From Scandinavium goeteborgense (GTDB taxonomy: Bacteria > Pseudomonadota > Gammaproteobacteria > Enterobacterales > Enterobacteriaceae), in NCBI RefSeq assembly GCF_003935895.2, contig NZ_CP054058.1, positions 2,275,177 through 2,339,176 on the forward strand: 64,000 bases of DNA, given 5' to 3'. Shown one piece after another: positions 18,001 to 25,925 of this stretch; within the stretch, counting starts at the first letter, position 1; each line of letters starts with the position of its first letter. The notes beneath the pieces are model-generated. The model did no database searches. It saw only the letters and a list, made by a program, of their open reading frames with translations, and was not told the DNA's origin. The position numbers and the translations under genes were made by a program.

Positions 18001-18834
18001 GCCTGGCAGGCGTTGAGCAAAATCACCGGACGCGAACACGCGCATCTGGCGCTGAACAAAGAAGACGAAAAAATCCGCTTCCGCGATATCGTCGCCCAGC
18101 CGCGCAAAATCATCTCCAGCCCGACGTGGTCCGGCCTCGAGAGCGAACACGTCTCCTACAACGCAGGCTACACCAACGTTCACGAACTGATTCCGTGGCG
18201 CACCCTGTCCGGTCGCCAGCAGTTGTATCAGGATCACAAGTGGATGCGTGCGTTTGGTGAAAGCCTGGTGGCGTATCGCCCGCCGATCGACACCCGCAGC
18301 GTCAGCCATATGAACACCATTCCGCCGAACGGATTCCCGGAAAAAGCACTCAACTTCCTGACGCCACACCAGAAATGGGGCATTCACTCCACCTACAGCG
18401 AAAACCTGTTAATGCTGACGCTGTCGCGCGGCGGGCCGATTGTCTGGCTCAGCGAAACCGACGCCAAAGAGCTGGGCATTGAGGATAACGACTGGATTGA
18501 AGCCTTCAACGCCAACGGCGCCCTCACCGCCCGCGCGGTGGTCAGCCAGCGCATTCCCCCCGGTATGACCATGATGTACCACGCTCAGGAACGCATCATG
18601 AATATTCCGGGCTCTGAAGTGACCGGCCGACGCGGCGGCATTCACAACTCCGTGACCCGCATTTGCCCTAAACCCACGCACATGATTGGCGGTTACGCCC
18701 AGCTGGCGTGGAGCTTTAACTATTACGGCACCGTCGGCTCCAACCGCGATGAGTTCATCATGATCCGCAAAATGAAGAACATTAACTGGCTAGATGACGA
18801 AGGCAACGATCAGGTCCAGGAGGCGAAAAAATGA
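15094..18834 (+). CDS. narZ: Respiratory nitrate reductase 2, alpha subunit NarZ
   Basis: Catalytic molybdenum subunit (bis-MGD) reducing nitrate to nitrite at the cytoplasmic face of the inner membrane; 1246 residues, identical in length to E. coli NarZ. The N-terminal Fe-S cluster motif starts with H50 in STHGVNCTGSCSWK, and the molybdopterin-binding domains run through the protein (SYAAGTRYLSLLGG, GQSGGGWAHYVGQEKLRPQ, PGSEVTG). It ends with the NarZ-type tail WLDDEGNDQVQEAKK. The stop overlaps the narY start (ATGA), so translation is coupled. Confidence 0.97.
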   Translation: MSKLLDRFRYFKQKEETFANGHGQVYNTNRDWEDSYRQRWQFDKIVRSTHGVNCTGSCSWKIYVKNGLVTWETQQTDYPRTRPDLPNHEPRGCPRGASYSWYLYSANRLKYPLIRKSLIAFWREALEQHPDPVHAWDSIMQDPVKCLKYKQARGHGGFVRSNWNELNTLIAAANVWTIKNYGPDRVAGFSPIPAMSMVSYAAGTRYLSLLGGTCLSFYDWYCDLPPASPMTWGEQTDVPESADWYNSSYIIAWGSNVPQTRTPDAHFFTEVRYKGTKTIAITPDFSEVAKLSDQWLAPKQGTDSALAMAMGHVMLREFHLDNPSDYFINYCRRYTDMPMLVQLEAREDGSYVPGRMLRASDLVDNLGESNNPQWKTVAFTTAGDLVVPNGAIGFRWGEQGKWNLESIAAGAETELQLTLLGNHDRIVGVAFPYFGGNENPHFRSVKQDPILVRQLPVKQLTFADGGAGLVVSVYDLILANYGLDRGLDDPLSAKDYSEIKAYTPAWAEQITGVPQYHIAQIAREFADTAHKTHGRSMIILGAGVNHWYHMDMNYRGMINMLVFCGCVGQSGGGWAHYVGQEKLRPQTGWLPLAFALDWNRPPRQMNSTSYFYNHSSQWRYEKLTAKELLSPLADASQFTGHLIDFNVRAERMGWLPSAPQLNLNPLSIKEKADAAGVTPADYTAQALKSGDIRMACEQPDSGNNHPRNLFVWRSNLLGSSGKGHEYLLKYLLGTESGIQGEALGESDDVKPEEVEWQTAAIEGKLDLLVTLDFRMSSTCLFSDIVLPTATWYEKDDMNTSDMHPFIHPLSAAVDPAWEARSDWEIYKGIAKVFSKVCVGHLGTETDVVLQPLMHDSPAELSQPFDVADWRKGECEYVPGKTGPGIAVVERDYPATYERFTSLGPLMDKLGNGGKGISWNTDTEIEFLGKLNYVKADGPAKGRPRIETAIDASEVILALAPETNGQVAVKAWQALSKITGREHAHLALNKEDEKIRFRDIVAQPRKIISSPTWSGLESEHVSYNAGYTNVHELIPWRTLSGRQQLYQDHKWMRAFGESLVAYRPPIDTRSVSHMNTIPPNGFPEKALNFLTPHQKWGIHSTYSENLLMLTLSRGGPIVWLSETDAKELGIEDNDWIEAFNANGALTARAVVSQRIPPGMTMMYHAQERIMNIPGSEVTGRRGGIHNSVTRICPKPTHMIGGYAQLAWSFNYYGTVGSNRDEFIMIRKMKNINWLDDEGNDQVQEAKK

Positions 18835-20375
18835 AAATCCGTTCTCAGGTTGGCATGGTTCTCAATCTCGACAAATGCATCGGCTGTCACACCTGCTCCG
18901 TGACCTGTAAAAACGTCTGGACCGGCCGCGAAGGCATGGAATACGCGTGGTTCAATAACGTCGAAACCAAGCCCGGCATCGGTTATCCGAAAAACTGGGA
19001 AGATCAGGAACAATGGGAAGGCGGATGGATCCGCGGGATCAGCGGCAAACTCACGCCGCGCCTCGGTGGACGTCTTGCCCTGATGGCGAAAATCTTCGCC
19101 AACCCGGTGCTGCCGTCGATTGACGATTATTACGAGCCGTTCACCTACGATTATCAGGATTTGCATCGCGCGCCGGAAGGTAAGCATCTGCCCACTGCCC
19201 GCCCGCGTTCGCTTATCAGCGGCGAACGCATCAATAAAATCGAATGGGGCCCGAACTGGGAGGAACTGCTCGGCGGCGAATTTGAAAAACGCGCCAAAGA
19301 CAAGAACTTCGAAAACATGCAAAAGGAAATGTATGGCCAGTTCGAAAACACCTTCATGATGTACCTCCCACGCCTGTGCGAGCACTGTCTGAACCCAAGC
19401 TGTGTGGCGACCTGCCCGTCAGGTGCCATCTACAAACGCGAAGAAGACGGCATTGTGCTTATCGACCAGGACAAATGCCGGGGCTGGCGCATGTGCATCA
19501 GCGGCTGTCCGTACAAAAAAATCTACTTCAACTGGAAAAGCGGCAAGTCAGAAAAATGCACGTTCTGCTATCCGCGCATTGAATCCGGCCAGCCAACAGT
19601 TTGTTCAGAAACCTGCGTTGGGCGCATTCGCTATCTCGGCGTGCTGCTGTACGACGCCGACCGCATTGAAGAAGCTGCCAGCACTGAACATGTGACCGAT
19701 CTGTATGAGCGCCAGTGCGACGTGTTCCTCAACCCGAACGACCCGGCGGTGATTGAAGAAGCCGTCAAACAGGGCATTCCGCAGAACGTGATTGAGGCCG
19801 CGCAGCAGTCGCCGGTGTACAAACTGGCGATGGAATGGCAGCTCGCCCTGCCGTTACACCCGGAATACCGTACCTTGCCGATGGTCTGGTACGTGCCGCC
19901 GCTGTCACCGATTCAGTCCGTCGCCGACGCGGGTGCGCTGCCGCATAACGGCAATATTCTGCCGTCGGTCGAAAGCCTGCGCATTCCGGTCCAGTATCTC
20001 GCTAACCTGCTGGCGGCGGGCGACACAGGCCCGGTGCTGCGCGCGTTGAAACGCATGATGGCGATGCGCCACTACAAACGCTCGCAAACGGTGGAAGGCG
20101 TGACCGACACCCGCGCGCTGGAAGAGACCGGCCTGACCGTGGAACAGGTGGAAGAGATGTACCGCTATCTCGCCATCGCCAACTACGAAGACCGTTTCGT
20201 GATCCCAACCAGCCACCGCGAAATGGCGAAAGAAGCCTTCCCGGAACGTAACGGCTGCGGGTTCACCTTCGGCGATGGCTGCCACGGCTCCGACACCAAG
20301 TTCAACCTGTTCAACAGCAAACGCATCGACGCCATCGACGTTTCCGGCGTGCGTCAGCATGGGGAGGGAGAATAA
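18831..20375 (+). CDS. narY: Nitrate reductase 2, beta subunit NarY
   Basis: Electron-transfer subunit of 514 residues carrying one 3Fe-4S and three 4Fe-4S clusters. Cysteine motifs appear as CIGCHTCSVTCKNVW near residue 16, CEHCLNPSCVATCPSGAIYK, KCRGWRMCISGCPYK and KCTFCYPRIESGQPTVCSETC; the Trp in RGW replaces a Cys and marks the 3Fe-4S site, as in NarH/NarY. It links NarV haem to NarZ. The stop and the narW start overlap. Confidence 0.97.
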   Translation: MKIRSQVGMVLNLDKCIGCHTCSVTCKNVWTGREGMEYAWFNNVETKPGIGYPKNWEDQEQWEGGWIRGISGKLTPRLGGRLALMAKIFANPVLPSIDDYYEPFTYDYQDLHRAPEGKHLPTARPRSLISGERINKIEWGPNWEELLGGEFEKRAKDKNFENMQKEMYGQFENTFMMYLPRLCEHCLNPSCVATCPSGAIYKREEDGIVLIDQDKCRGWRMCISGCPYKKIYFNWKSGKSEKCTFCYPRIESGQPTVCSETCVGRIRYLGVLLYDADRIEEAASTEHVTDLYERQCDVFLNPNDPAVIEEAVKQGIPQNVIEAAQQSPVYKLAMEWQLALPLHPEYRTLPMVWYVPPLSPIQSVADAGALPHNGNILPSVESLRIPVQYLANLLAAGDTGPVLRALKRMMAMRHYKRSQTVEGVTDTRALEETGLTVEQVEEMYRYLAIANYEDRFVIPTSHREMAKEAFPERNGCGFTFGDGCHGSDTKFNLFNSKRIDAIDVSGVRQHGEGE

Positions 20376-21073
20376 TGCCGATTCTGAAGCTGATTGCGCT
20401 GTTGCTGGAATACCCGGACGCGCTGCTGTGGGACAATCGCGACGACGCACAGGCGCTGGTGATGCAGGATGCACCCACGCTGGCGCCGTGGGTGGAAACG
20501 TATCTCAGCGCCCCACTGCTCGACCAGCAGGAGCTGTGGTGCGACCTGTTTGAGCGCGGCAGTTCCATGTCACTGCTGCTGTTCGAACACGTGCACGGCG
20601 AATCCCGCGATCGTGGTCAGGCGATGGTGGATTTAATGGCGCAATACGAACAGGCGGGTTTGCAGCTCGACTGCCGCGAACTGCCGGACCATCTGCCGTT
20701 GTATCTGGAGTTTCTCAGCACCCGCTCGCCGGAGGAAGCCCGCGAAGGCTTGCAGAACGTCGCCCCGATTCTGGCGCTGCTCGGCGGCAGGCTTAAAGAA
20801 CGTCAGTCAAACTACTATCAGCTGTTCGACACCCTGTTGTTGCTGGCTAATAGTCCGTTGAGAAGTGACAGCGTCACTCCACAAGTGAAAGCCGAACCGC
20901 GGGATGACACCCGACAGGCGCTGGACGCAGTGTGGGAGGAGGAACAGGTGAAGTTTATCGAGGACAATGCCACTTCCGCCTGCGACAGTTCCCCGCTGCA
21001 AAGTTATCAGAAACGTTTTAGCCAGGACGTTGCGCCGCAGTACGTCGACGTCCGTTCCGGAGGCCCCAAATGA
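20375..21073 (+). CDS. narW: Nitrate reductase 2 assembly chaperone NarW
   Basis: A 232-residue NarJ/NarW-family chaperone (helical, acidic) needed for cofactor insertion and membrane attachment of the alpha-beta complex; it is not part of the mature enzyme. Family features include [21 protein letters not shown] and [13 protein letters not shown]. It starts on the last base of narY and overlaps narV by four bases. Confidence 0.95.
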   Translation: MPILKLIALLLEYPDALLWDNRDDAQALVMQDAPTLAPWVETYLSAPLLDQQELWCDLFERGSSMSLLLFEHVHGESRDRGQAMVDLMAQYEQAGLQLDCRELPDHLPLYLEFLSTRSPEEAREGLQNVAPILALLGGRLKERQSNYYQLFDTLLLLANSPLRSDSVTPQVKAEPRDDTRQALDAVWEEEQVKFIEDNATSACDSSPLQSYQKRFSQDVAPQYVDVRSGGPK

Positions 21074-21750
21074 GCCACTTCTTTGACGTCTTCTTTTACG
21101 ATATTTACCCCTACATCTGCGGCTCGGTGTTTATCATCGGCAGCTGGCTACGCTACGACTACGGGCAATATACCTGGCGCGCGGGTTCAAGCCAGATGCT
21201 CGATAAACGCGGGATGGTGCTGTGGTCGAACATGTTCCACATCGGCATCCTCGGAGTCTTTTTCGGCCACGCATTTGGGATGCTAACCCCGCACTGGATG
21301 TACGAATCGTTCCTGCCTATTTCGGTGAAGCAGCAAATGGCGATGATCCTCGGCGGGGCGTGCGGCGTACTGACGCTAATTGGCGGGGCAGGCTTACTGA
21401 TTCGTCGGCTGTTTAATCCCCGCGTTCGCGCCACGTCGACGACTGCCGATATCCTGATCCTCAGTATTTTACTGATTCAGTGCATTTTGGGCCTGTCGAC
21501 GATTCCGTTCTCGGCGCAGCACCCGGACGGCAGCGAAATGATGAAACTGGTCGGCTGGGCGCAATCGGTAGTGACCTTCCAGGGCGGCGCGTCTAAGCAT
21601 CTCGCGGGGGTCGCGCTGGTGTATCGCGTCCATCTGGCGCTGGGAATGACCATTTTCCTGCTGTTCCCGTTCACCCGTCTGGTGCACGTGTGGAGCGCCC
21701 CGGTGGAATATTTCACGCGGCGATATCAGATTGTGCGGTCTCGGCGCTGA
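21070..21750 (+). CDS. narV: Nitrate reductase 2, gamma subunit (cytochrome b) NarV
   Basis: Five-helix membrane anchor of 226 residues that binds two b haems and oxidises quinol. Haem-ligand histidines are recognisable in the helix with [17 protein letters not shown] and in [25 protein letters not shown]. It is the last gene of narUZYWV; a GC-rich inverted repeat follows at about 21771-21815. Confidence 0.96.
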   Translation: MSHFFDVFFYDIYPYICGSVFIIGSWLRYDYGQYTWRAGSSQMLDKRGMVLWSNMFHIGILGVFFGHAFGMLTPHWMYESFLPISVKQQMAMILGGACGVLTLIGGAGLLIRRLFNPRVRATSTTADILILSILLIQCILGLSTIPFSAQHPDGSEMMKLVGWAQSVVTFQGGASKHLAGVALVYRVHLALGMTIFLLFPFTRLVHVWSAPVEYFTRRYQIVRSRR

Positions 21751-21770
21751 TTAGTTAACTTCCGCGCTGT

Positions 21771-21815
21771 CTTTTCCCCCTCACCCCGGACTGTACACCC
21801 TCAGGGAGAGGGAGA
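21771..21815. repeat. Intergenic inverted repeat between narV and nhoA
   Basis: TTTTCCCCCTC on one side and GAGGGAGAAAA on the other, separated by about 25 bases. It resembles the CCCTC...GAGGG interspersed palindromes seen between enterobacterial genes. It lies between the convergent ends of narV and nhoA and could end transcription from both sides. Confidence 0.5.
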
Positions 21816-21865
21816 AAAACGCGAGCTCCGGCGGGCAGTAGGCCACAGGGGAACGTGGAGTTCCC

Positions 21866-22711
21866 CTACTTCCCAGCCTCACCATGCATATCAAACGCTG
21901 CCATCACCGCGGCTAAATCCGCCAGCGTAAAGCCATTTTTCGGGTCGTCGACGCCCTCGCCGAATTTATCCTGCAACAGCAAATACAAGCTTTCGACATC
22001 CGGTAAATGGATTGACTCGACGGTATGCCCGTCCTGCTGATGGGTAAAATGGAAGTTGGTCAGCGTCAGTTTGCCGCCGTCTGGCAAGTGGCGGCACATC
22101 AGCAGATGATGGCGGAAATGCGACTGCGGCCAGTGTGCCGACCAGAAATTCCCCGCCACGTAATCAGAGAAATACTGCGGCACCAAATCGAAGTGGTACA
22201 TCGACTGCCAGCGGTCGTGGTGACGGAACTGCAGAATCCAGTCATTGCCTTCGTTCAGCAGACGATAAACGCCGTGCGGCGTGTTTTGCTCTTTGTTTGC
22301 ATGAAGTTGAATCGGCGCCGTCAGCGTTTGTCCGCCAAAGCCCACGTCGGCAATCCAGCGCTCACCGGCTAAATCAATCACCAGCAATCGGTGTGTACGC
22401 GGCGGCATCTGCGGCGGATTCGACAGCACCACGCGCCCCAGCACGCTGCGCACATCAAACCCGATTTCACGCAGCACGCGTTCAAACAGGCCGTTTTGCT
22501 CGAAGCAGTAACCGCCGCGACGGGCGTGGATGAGCTTATCTTCCAGAGACTGATCGTCGAGCTGGATTTCGCGCGGCAGCAATACGTCCAGATTCTCAAA
22601 CGGAATGGTGCAGTTATGCCGCAAATGCAGCGCACGCAGGGTGTCGATATCAACAGCGACAGGAGAATTCCAGTTCAGACGGGCAAAATACGCGGTTAAA
22701 AATGGGCTCAT
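21866..22711 (-). CDS. nhoA: Arylamine N-acetyltransferase (N-hydroxyarylamine O-acetyltransferase)
   Basis: Acetyl-CoA-dependent N/O-acetyltransferase of 281 residues, the same length as E. coli NhoA. The catalytic triad is visible: C69 in RRGGYCF, H107 in PPRTHRLL and D122 in WIADVGFGG. It is divergent from yddH across about 150 bases, as in E. coli. Confidence 0.95.
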   Translation of the reverse strand: MSPFLTAYFARLNWNSPVAVDIDTLRALHLRHNCTIPFENLDVLLPREIQLDDQSLEDKLIHARRGGYCFEQNGLFERVLREIGFDVRSVLGRVVLSNPPQMPPRTHRLLVIDLAGERWIADVGFGGQTLTAPIQLHANKEQNTPHGVYRLLNEGNDWILQFRHHDRWQSMYHFDLVPQYFSDYVAGNFWSAHWPQSHFRHHLLMCRHLPDGGKLTLTNFHFTHQQDGHTVESIHLPDVESLYLLLQDKFGEGVDDPKNGFTLADLAAVMAAFDMHGEAGK

Positions 22712-22863
22712 ACGGCCTCCATGCTTGAGATATAAACTGTTTATAACGTATTTTTTTCAGCTGACTGGCGTTTTTGTGCGGTGATTTTTTTCCGTTTGTG
22801 CGCGACCGCTATTTTCCGCAGCCGGAACACGCTTAAATGCAGCAAACAACCTGGAGAATTGCT

Positions 22864-23436
22864 ATGAGCCGTTTTCGCCCTGTGGAATTAAAACATGCCA
22901 GCCGCCTGCTCAATCATGGGCCAACCGTGTTGATCACCAGCTACGACGAGAGCGTTGACCGGCGCAATATCATGGCTGCCGCCTGGTCGATGCCGGTGGA
23001 GTTTGAGCCGCCGCGTATCGCTATCGTGGTCGATAAAAGCGCCTGGTCGCGCGAACTTATCGAGCGCAGCGGAAAATTCGGCATCGTCATCCCCGCCGTG
23101 GATGCGGCGAACTGGACCTACGCCGTCGGCAGCGTCAGCGGGCGTGATGAGGATAAATTCAACTGTTACGGTATTCCGGTCGAGCACGGTCCGGTGCTTG
23201 GCCTGCCGGTTGTCGAAGAGAAATGCCTGGCGTGGATGGAGTGTAAACTGCTGCCCGCGACGGCAGCGCAGGAGAAATACGACACGCTGTTTGGCGAAGT
23301 GGTAGCGGCTGCCGCTGATGAACAGGCGTTCGTCGCCGGACGCTGGCTGTTCAACGGCGATCGCCGCAATACGCTGCATCATCTCGGCGCTGGCACCTTT
23401 GTCACCAGCGGCCGGATGATTAAAGCCGCGGAGTAA
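22864..23436 (+). CDS. yddH: Flavin reductase-like FMN-binding protein YddH
   Basis: A 190-residue protein of the flavin reductase-like split-barrel family (PTVLITSYDESVDRRNIMAAAWSMPVEFEPPRIAIVVD is the FMN-binding region, shown here by its position at residues 21-58). The start at 22864 follows CTGGAGAATTGCT; the frame from 22837 is less likely. Placement beside nhoA agrees with E. coli yddH. Its stop abuts the stop of the convergent oxygenase gene with no spacer, which marks the left edge of the purine block inserted between yddH and pptA. Substrate is unknown. Confidence 0.82.
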   Translation: MSRFRPVELKHASRLLNHGPTVLITSYDESVDRRNIMAAAWSMPVEFEPPRIAIVVDKSAWSRELIERSGKFGIVIPAVDAANWTYAVGSVSGRDEDKFNCYGIPVEHGPVLGLPVVEEKCLAWMECKLLPATAAQEKYDTLFGEVVAAAADEQAFVAGRWLFNGDRRNTLHHLGAGTFVTSGRMIKAAE

Positions 23437-24417
23437 TTAATATTTGCCGGAGAAATTGGCGCTAATGCGCTGTGCCAGATAGTCCCGGGCGGTGATTAGC
23501 GGGTACTTTTTGTCCGGCCCTTCAATCACCACATCTTCATTGGCCTGGCAGAAAAACGCCAGGCTGTAACGCGCCGCCACCGATTCGCCCGGCAGCGGGC
23601 TGCGCACGCGGTGGAAGTTCGACGGCAGCTGGTCATCGCTCCAGCGCATCAGCATATCGCCGATATTGCAGGTAATCAGCCCTTCCAGCGGCGCGATAGA
23701 CGTCCAGCTTTGTGTTTCCAACTCTTTCCCCGGACAGACCTGCAAACCGCCCTGTCCCGCCTGCTGAAACAGCAGCGTCAGGCAGTCAAAATCAGTGTGC
23801 GCCCCGGCACGCCACGGGCCGTCCGCTTCCCCGGTCAGCGCGAAATAGTGCAGCATTCGCAGTGTGCTCTGGTAGGTCTCTTTGGACGGGTCATGCGCCT
23901 GACTGAAAAACGCCTCCGGGAAGCCCATTTTCAGCGCGAAGCAGGAAAGCAGCTTCATGCCCACGGCCCAGCACTGACTTTCAAACGCCAGTACTGCCTC
24001 GCGAAAACCGGGCAGCGTGTCTTCGTCTGGCCACAGGCCTGACATGCGCGGACGCGTCACCTGATACGACTCTTTTTGATCGGGCTTACCCGTAGACGGC
24101 CTGATCTGCGCCCGGTATTCCCAGCCCGCGTTGCGATTAAGCGGATAGCGCCCCTTTACTTCCTGTGGCAGCGCAAAGAATTGCTCCGCACGGGCAAACG
24201 CGGCGTTGATATCCTCCAGCGGAATGCCGTGGCCGGAGACCTGGAAGAAACCAATTTCGGTCGACGCCTGCCACAACTCATCGGCGATTGAAGCCTTACG
24301 CTGGTCAAAATCAGACAGGTCGATAATGCGCACTTCGCGGTTTGTTTCCTGACCGCGAGCGCCCATACGGGATTCTTTGGTGAGTTCATGCATGGCGAAA
24401 GTCGAAGTGCTGTTCAT
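23437..24417 (-). CDS. 2-oxoglutarate/Fe(II)-dependent oxygenase (isopenicillin N synthase-like)
   Basis: A 326-residue soluble oxygenase with the DIOX_N region at about 31-130 and the double-stranded beta-helix at about 180-290. The iron facial triad is H207-x-D209 (AGAHTDFD) and H269 (SNFHRVRSP), and R283-x-S285 is the 2-oxoglutarate-binding pair. The start at 24417 follows a GAGG ribosome site. The gene has its own sigma-54 promoter (24567-24582) and riboswitch-like leader (24474-24530), both mirrored in front of the ABC transporter and 8-oxoguanine deaminase operon. This ties it to oxidised-purine metabolism. The exact substrate (xanthine, urate or another oxopurine) is inferred only from context. 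Confidence 0.83.
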   Translation of the reverse strand: MNSTSTFAMHELTKESRMGARGQETNREVRIIDLSDFDQRKASIADELWQASTEIGFFQVSGHGIPLEDINAAFARAEQFFALPQEVKGRYPLNRNAGWEYRAQIRPSTGKPDQKESYQVTRPRMSGLWPDEDTLPGFREAVLAFESQCWAVGMKLLSCFALKMGFPEAFFSQAHDPSKETYQSTLRMLHYFALTGEADGPWRAGAHTDFDCLTLLFQQAGQGGLQVCPGKELETQSWTSIAPLEGLITCNIGDMLMRWSDDQLPSNFHRVRSPLPGESVAARYSLAFFCQANEDVVIEGPDKKYPLITARDYLAQRISANFSGKY

Positions 24418-24473
24418 AGGGAAACCTCGTTAACGTAACGTCACAGAGGACCTGCCGTGGAGCGGTGCTCAAC

Positions 24474-24530
24474 CAGCGGACAGGTCGCGGCATCGTCGGT
24501 AAAGACGACTGAGCAATGACCCACCGGCTG
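24474..24530 (-). ncRNA. NMT1-type (xanthine-class) riboswitch aptamer, oxygenase leader
   Basis: On the complementary strand the RNA reads CAGCCGG, TG, GGTC, ATTGCTC, a distal hairpin (TCGTC / GACGA), GCCGC, GACC, TGT, CCGCTG. It folds as outer stem CAGC(C)GG/CCGCTG, internal loop, short stem GGTC/GACC, a second internal loop with ATTGCTC, and the distal hairpin. The core GTGGGNCATTGCTC is shared with the other leader at 24833-24846. The 3' part GACCTGTCCG can instead pair with CGGCAGGTC downstream (24440s), a ready expression platform. Family assignment is from memory of the NMT1 motif and gene context. Confidence 0.68.
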
Positions 24531-24566
24531 AGTTCCCGGCTGACAGCTTCTACTCAGGCTGACTCA

Positions 24567-24582
24567 AGCAATGCCCGTGCCA
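24567..24582 (-). promoter_or_regulatory. Sigma-54 promoter of the oxygenase gene
   Basis: On the complementary strand TGGCACG-GGCA-TTGCT, an exact match to the sigma-54 -24/-12 consensus (TGGCACG, 4 bases, TTGCA/T). Transcription would begin near 24556, about 25 bases before the aptamer. Confidence 0.88.
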
Positions 24583-24634
24583 GGCTGTGAACCCTTACGA
24601 TTTCAGTGAGGTAGAGATGCGCGCAAACGGCGAA

Positions 24635-24682
24635 TGCACGCCCGATGTGCAGCGGTGAAACTTTTTGCCACATGGTTGTGCA
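24635..24682. promoter_or_regulatory. Tandem NtrC-type enhancer sites
   Basis: Two 17-bp dyads: TGCACGCCCGATGTGCA (24635-24651) and TGCCACATGGTTGTGCA (24666-24682), matching the NtrC consensus TGCAC-N7-GTGCA fully or nearly. Their starts are 31 bp apart (about three helical turns), which suits cooperative binding. They lie between the two divergent sigma-54 promoters and could serve both. Confidence 0.72.
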
Positions 24683-24777
24683 ACGTTGGCCTGCATGAAA
24701 CAACAATTTCAGCGGGTGTCGCCGCAAATGCAGCGGATAATCCGTTAATTCAAGGCATTGCGAATAATTAGCGCGAA

Positions 24778-24793
24778 TGGCACGCCGTTTGCT
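24778..24793 (+). promoter_or_regulatory. Sigma-54 promoter of the transporter-deaminase operon
   Basis: TGGCACG-CCGT-TTGCT, an exact -24/-12 match. Transcription should start near 24804, roughly 25 bases before the riboswitch-like fold. Confidence 0.88.
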
Positions 24794-24828
24794 ACATCGC
24801 AAACAGAGTATAAGCGGTCAGCGTGGCA

Positions 24829-24876
24829 GCACGTGGGACATTGCTCTACAGCCTCGGCTGTACCTCGTCAGGGGGC
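24829..24876 (+). ncRNA. NMT1-type (xanthine-class) riboswitch aptamer, transporter leader
   Basis: GTGGGACATTGCTC, then hairpin TACAGCC-TC-GGCTGTA, then CCTCGTCAGG. The inner stem is GAC/GTC here and GTC/GAC in the divergent leader, a compensatory change supporting the fold. The following GGGGGC (24871-24876) can pair with GCCCCC (24904-24909), which in turn is complementary to the GGGGG ribosome-site region before the start at 24948, so control at translation is plausible. The downstream gene is itself an NMT1-domain protein, the context that named this motif. Confidence 0.72.
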
Positions 24877-24947
24877 GGCGCATTGCGTCGTGAGCATCGC
24901 TTAGCCCCCGACAGACCGTGTACAACGTTTTGATTTGGGGGTCTTTT

Positions 24948-25916
24948 ATGTCAATGTCGTCCGTTCGTCTGCTCACCCTGTGCGCCACACTCAGCGCAAC
25001 GTCCCTCTCCTTCGCGGCCGATAAACTGGTCCTCCAGACCACCTGGGTTGCCCAGGCGGAACAAGGCGGCTATTACCAGGCCGTCGCGGCGGGGATCTAC
25101 AAAAAATACGGTCTCAACGTCGAAGTGCGCTCCGGCGGCCCGCAGCTCAACAACATGACCTTACTGTTGGCCAACCGTGCCGACGTTATCGTCAGCTACG
25201 ATTTGCAGGTGCTGAAAGGCGTGGAGCAGAACTTCCCGCTGAAAGCCATCGCCGCGCCGTTCCAGTTCGACCCGCAGGGGATCCTCACCCACAGCAACGT
25301 CAATTCGCTCGACGACCTGAAAGGCAAAACCGTGCTGGTGTCTGCCAGCGGTCAGGCCAGTTGGTGGCCATGGCTGAAGAGTCAGTACAAGCTCGAAGAC
25401 AGCCAGGTGCGCCCGTACACCTTCAACATGCAGCCTTTCCTGGCGGATACAAACACCGTTCAGCAGGCGTATGCCACTTCCGAAGTGCAGCAGGCGAAAG
25501 CCGCCCAGCCGGACAGCAAATTCTGGCTGTTCGCCGAGCACGGCTACCCGGCGTACGGCGGCATTCTGGTCACGCGCAACAACTTACTGGCCGAGAAACC
25601 GGACGTCATGAAGCGCTTTGTCGAAGCCTCGATGGAAGGCTGGAAAGCCTATCTGGCGGACCCTACGATTGGCAATCAGCTGATCAAGAAAGAGAACCCG
25701 CAGATGACCGACGCGGTGCTGGCTTTTGGCGTGGCGCAGATGAAAACCCTGCATTTGATTGACGGCGGCGACGCGTCGAATAAAGGCCTCGGCGTGATGA
25801 CCGACAAACGCTGGCAGGCCACGCGCAACTTTATGGTCAGCGCCGGGTTGCTGAACAAAGACACCGATTACAAAGCCGCGTACACCACGCAATTCTATCC
25901 GCAGGCCGCGATGTAA
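24948..25916 (+). CDS. NMT1/SsuA-type ABC transporter substrate-binding protein
   Basis: Periplasmic binding protein of 322 residues with a Sec signal (hydrophobic core LLTLCATLSATSLSFA, likely cut before ADKLVL) and an NMT1/THI5-like fold (TTWVAQAEQGGYYQAVAAGI). Such proteins bind pyrimidines, purine-like compounds, nitrate or sulfonates. The start ATG 24948 has GGGGG about eight bases upstream; a GTG at 24918 is less likely because it gives a poorer signal peptide. It is the first gene of an operon with ATPase, permease and 8-oxoguanine deaminase, which points to oxidised purines as ligand. Confidence 0.88.
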   Translation: MSMSSVRLLTLCATLSATSLSFAADKLVLQTTWVAQAEQGGYYQAVAAGIYKKYGLNVEVRSGGPQLNNMTLLLANRADVIVSYDLQVLKGVEQNFPLKAIAAPFQFDPQGILTHSNVNSLDDLKGKTVLVSASGQASWWPWLKSQYKLEDSQVRPYTFNMQPFLADTNTVQQAYATSEVQQAKAAQPDSKFWLFAEHGYPAYGGILVTRNNLLAEKPDVMKRFVEASMEGWKAYLADPTIGNQLIKKENPQMTDAVLAFGVAQMKTLHLIDGGDASNKGLGVMTDKRWQATRNFMVSAGLLNKDTDYKAAYTTQFYPQAAM

Positions 25917-25925
25917 GGAGGCGCT

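Noticed and set aside
17272-18387. A 371-codon open frame opposite narZ
   Set aside because: It is a shadow of narZ with no recognisable domain; narZ is complete.
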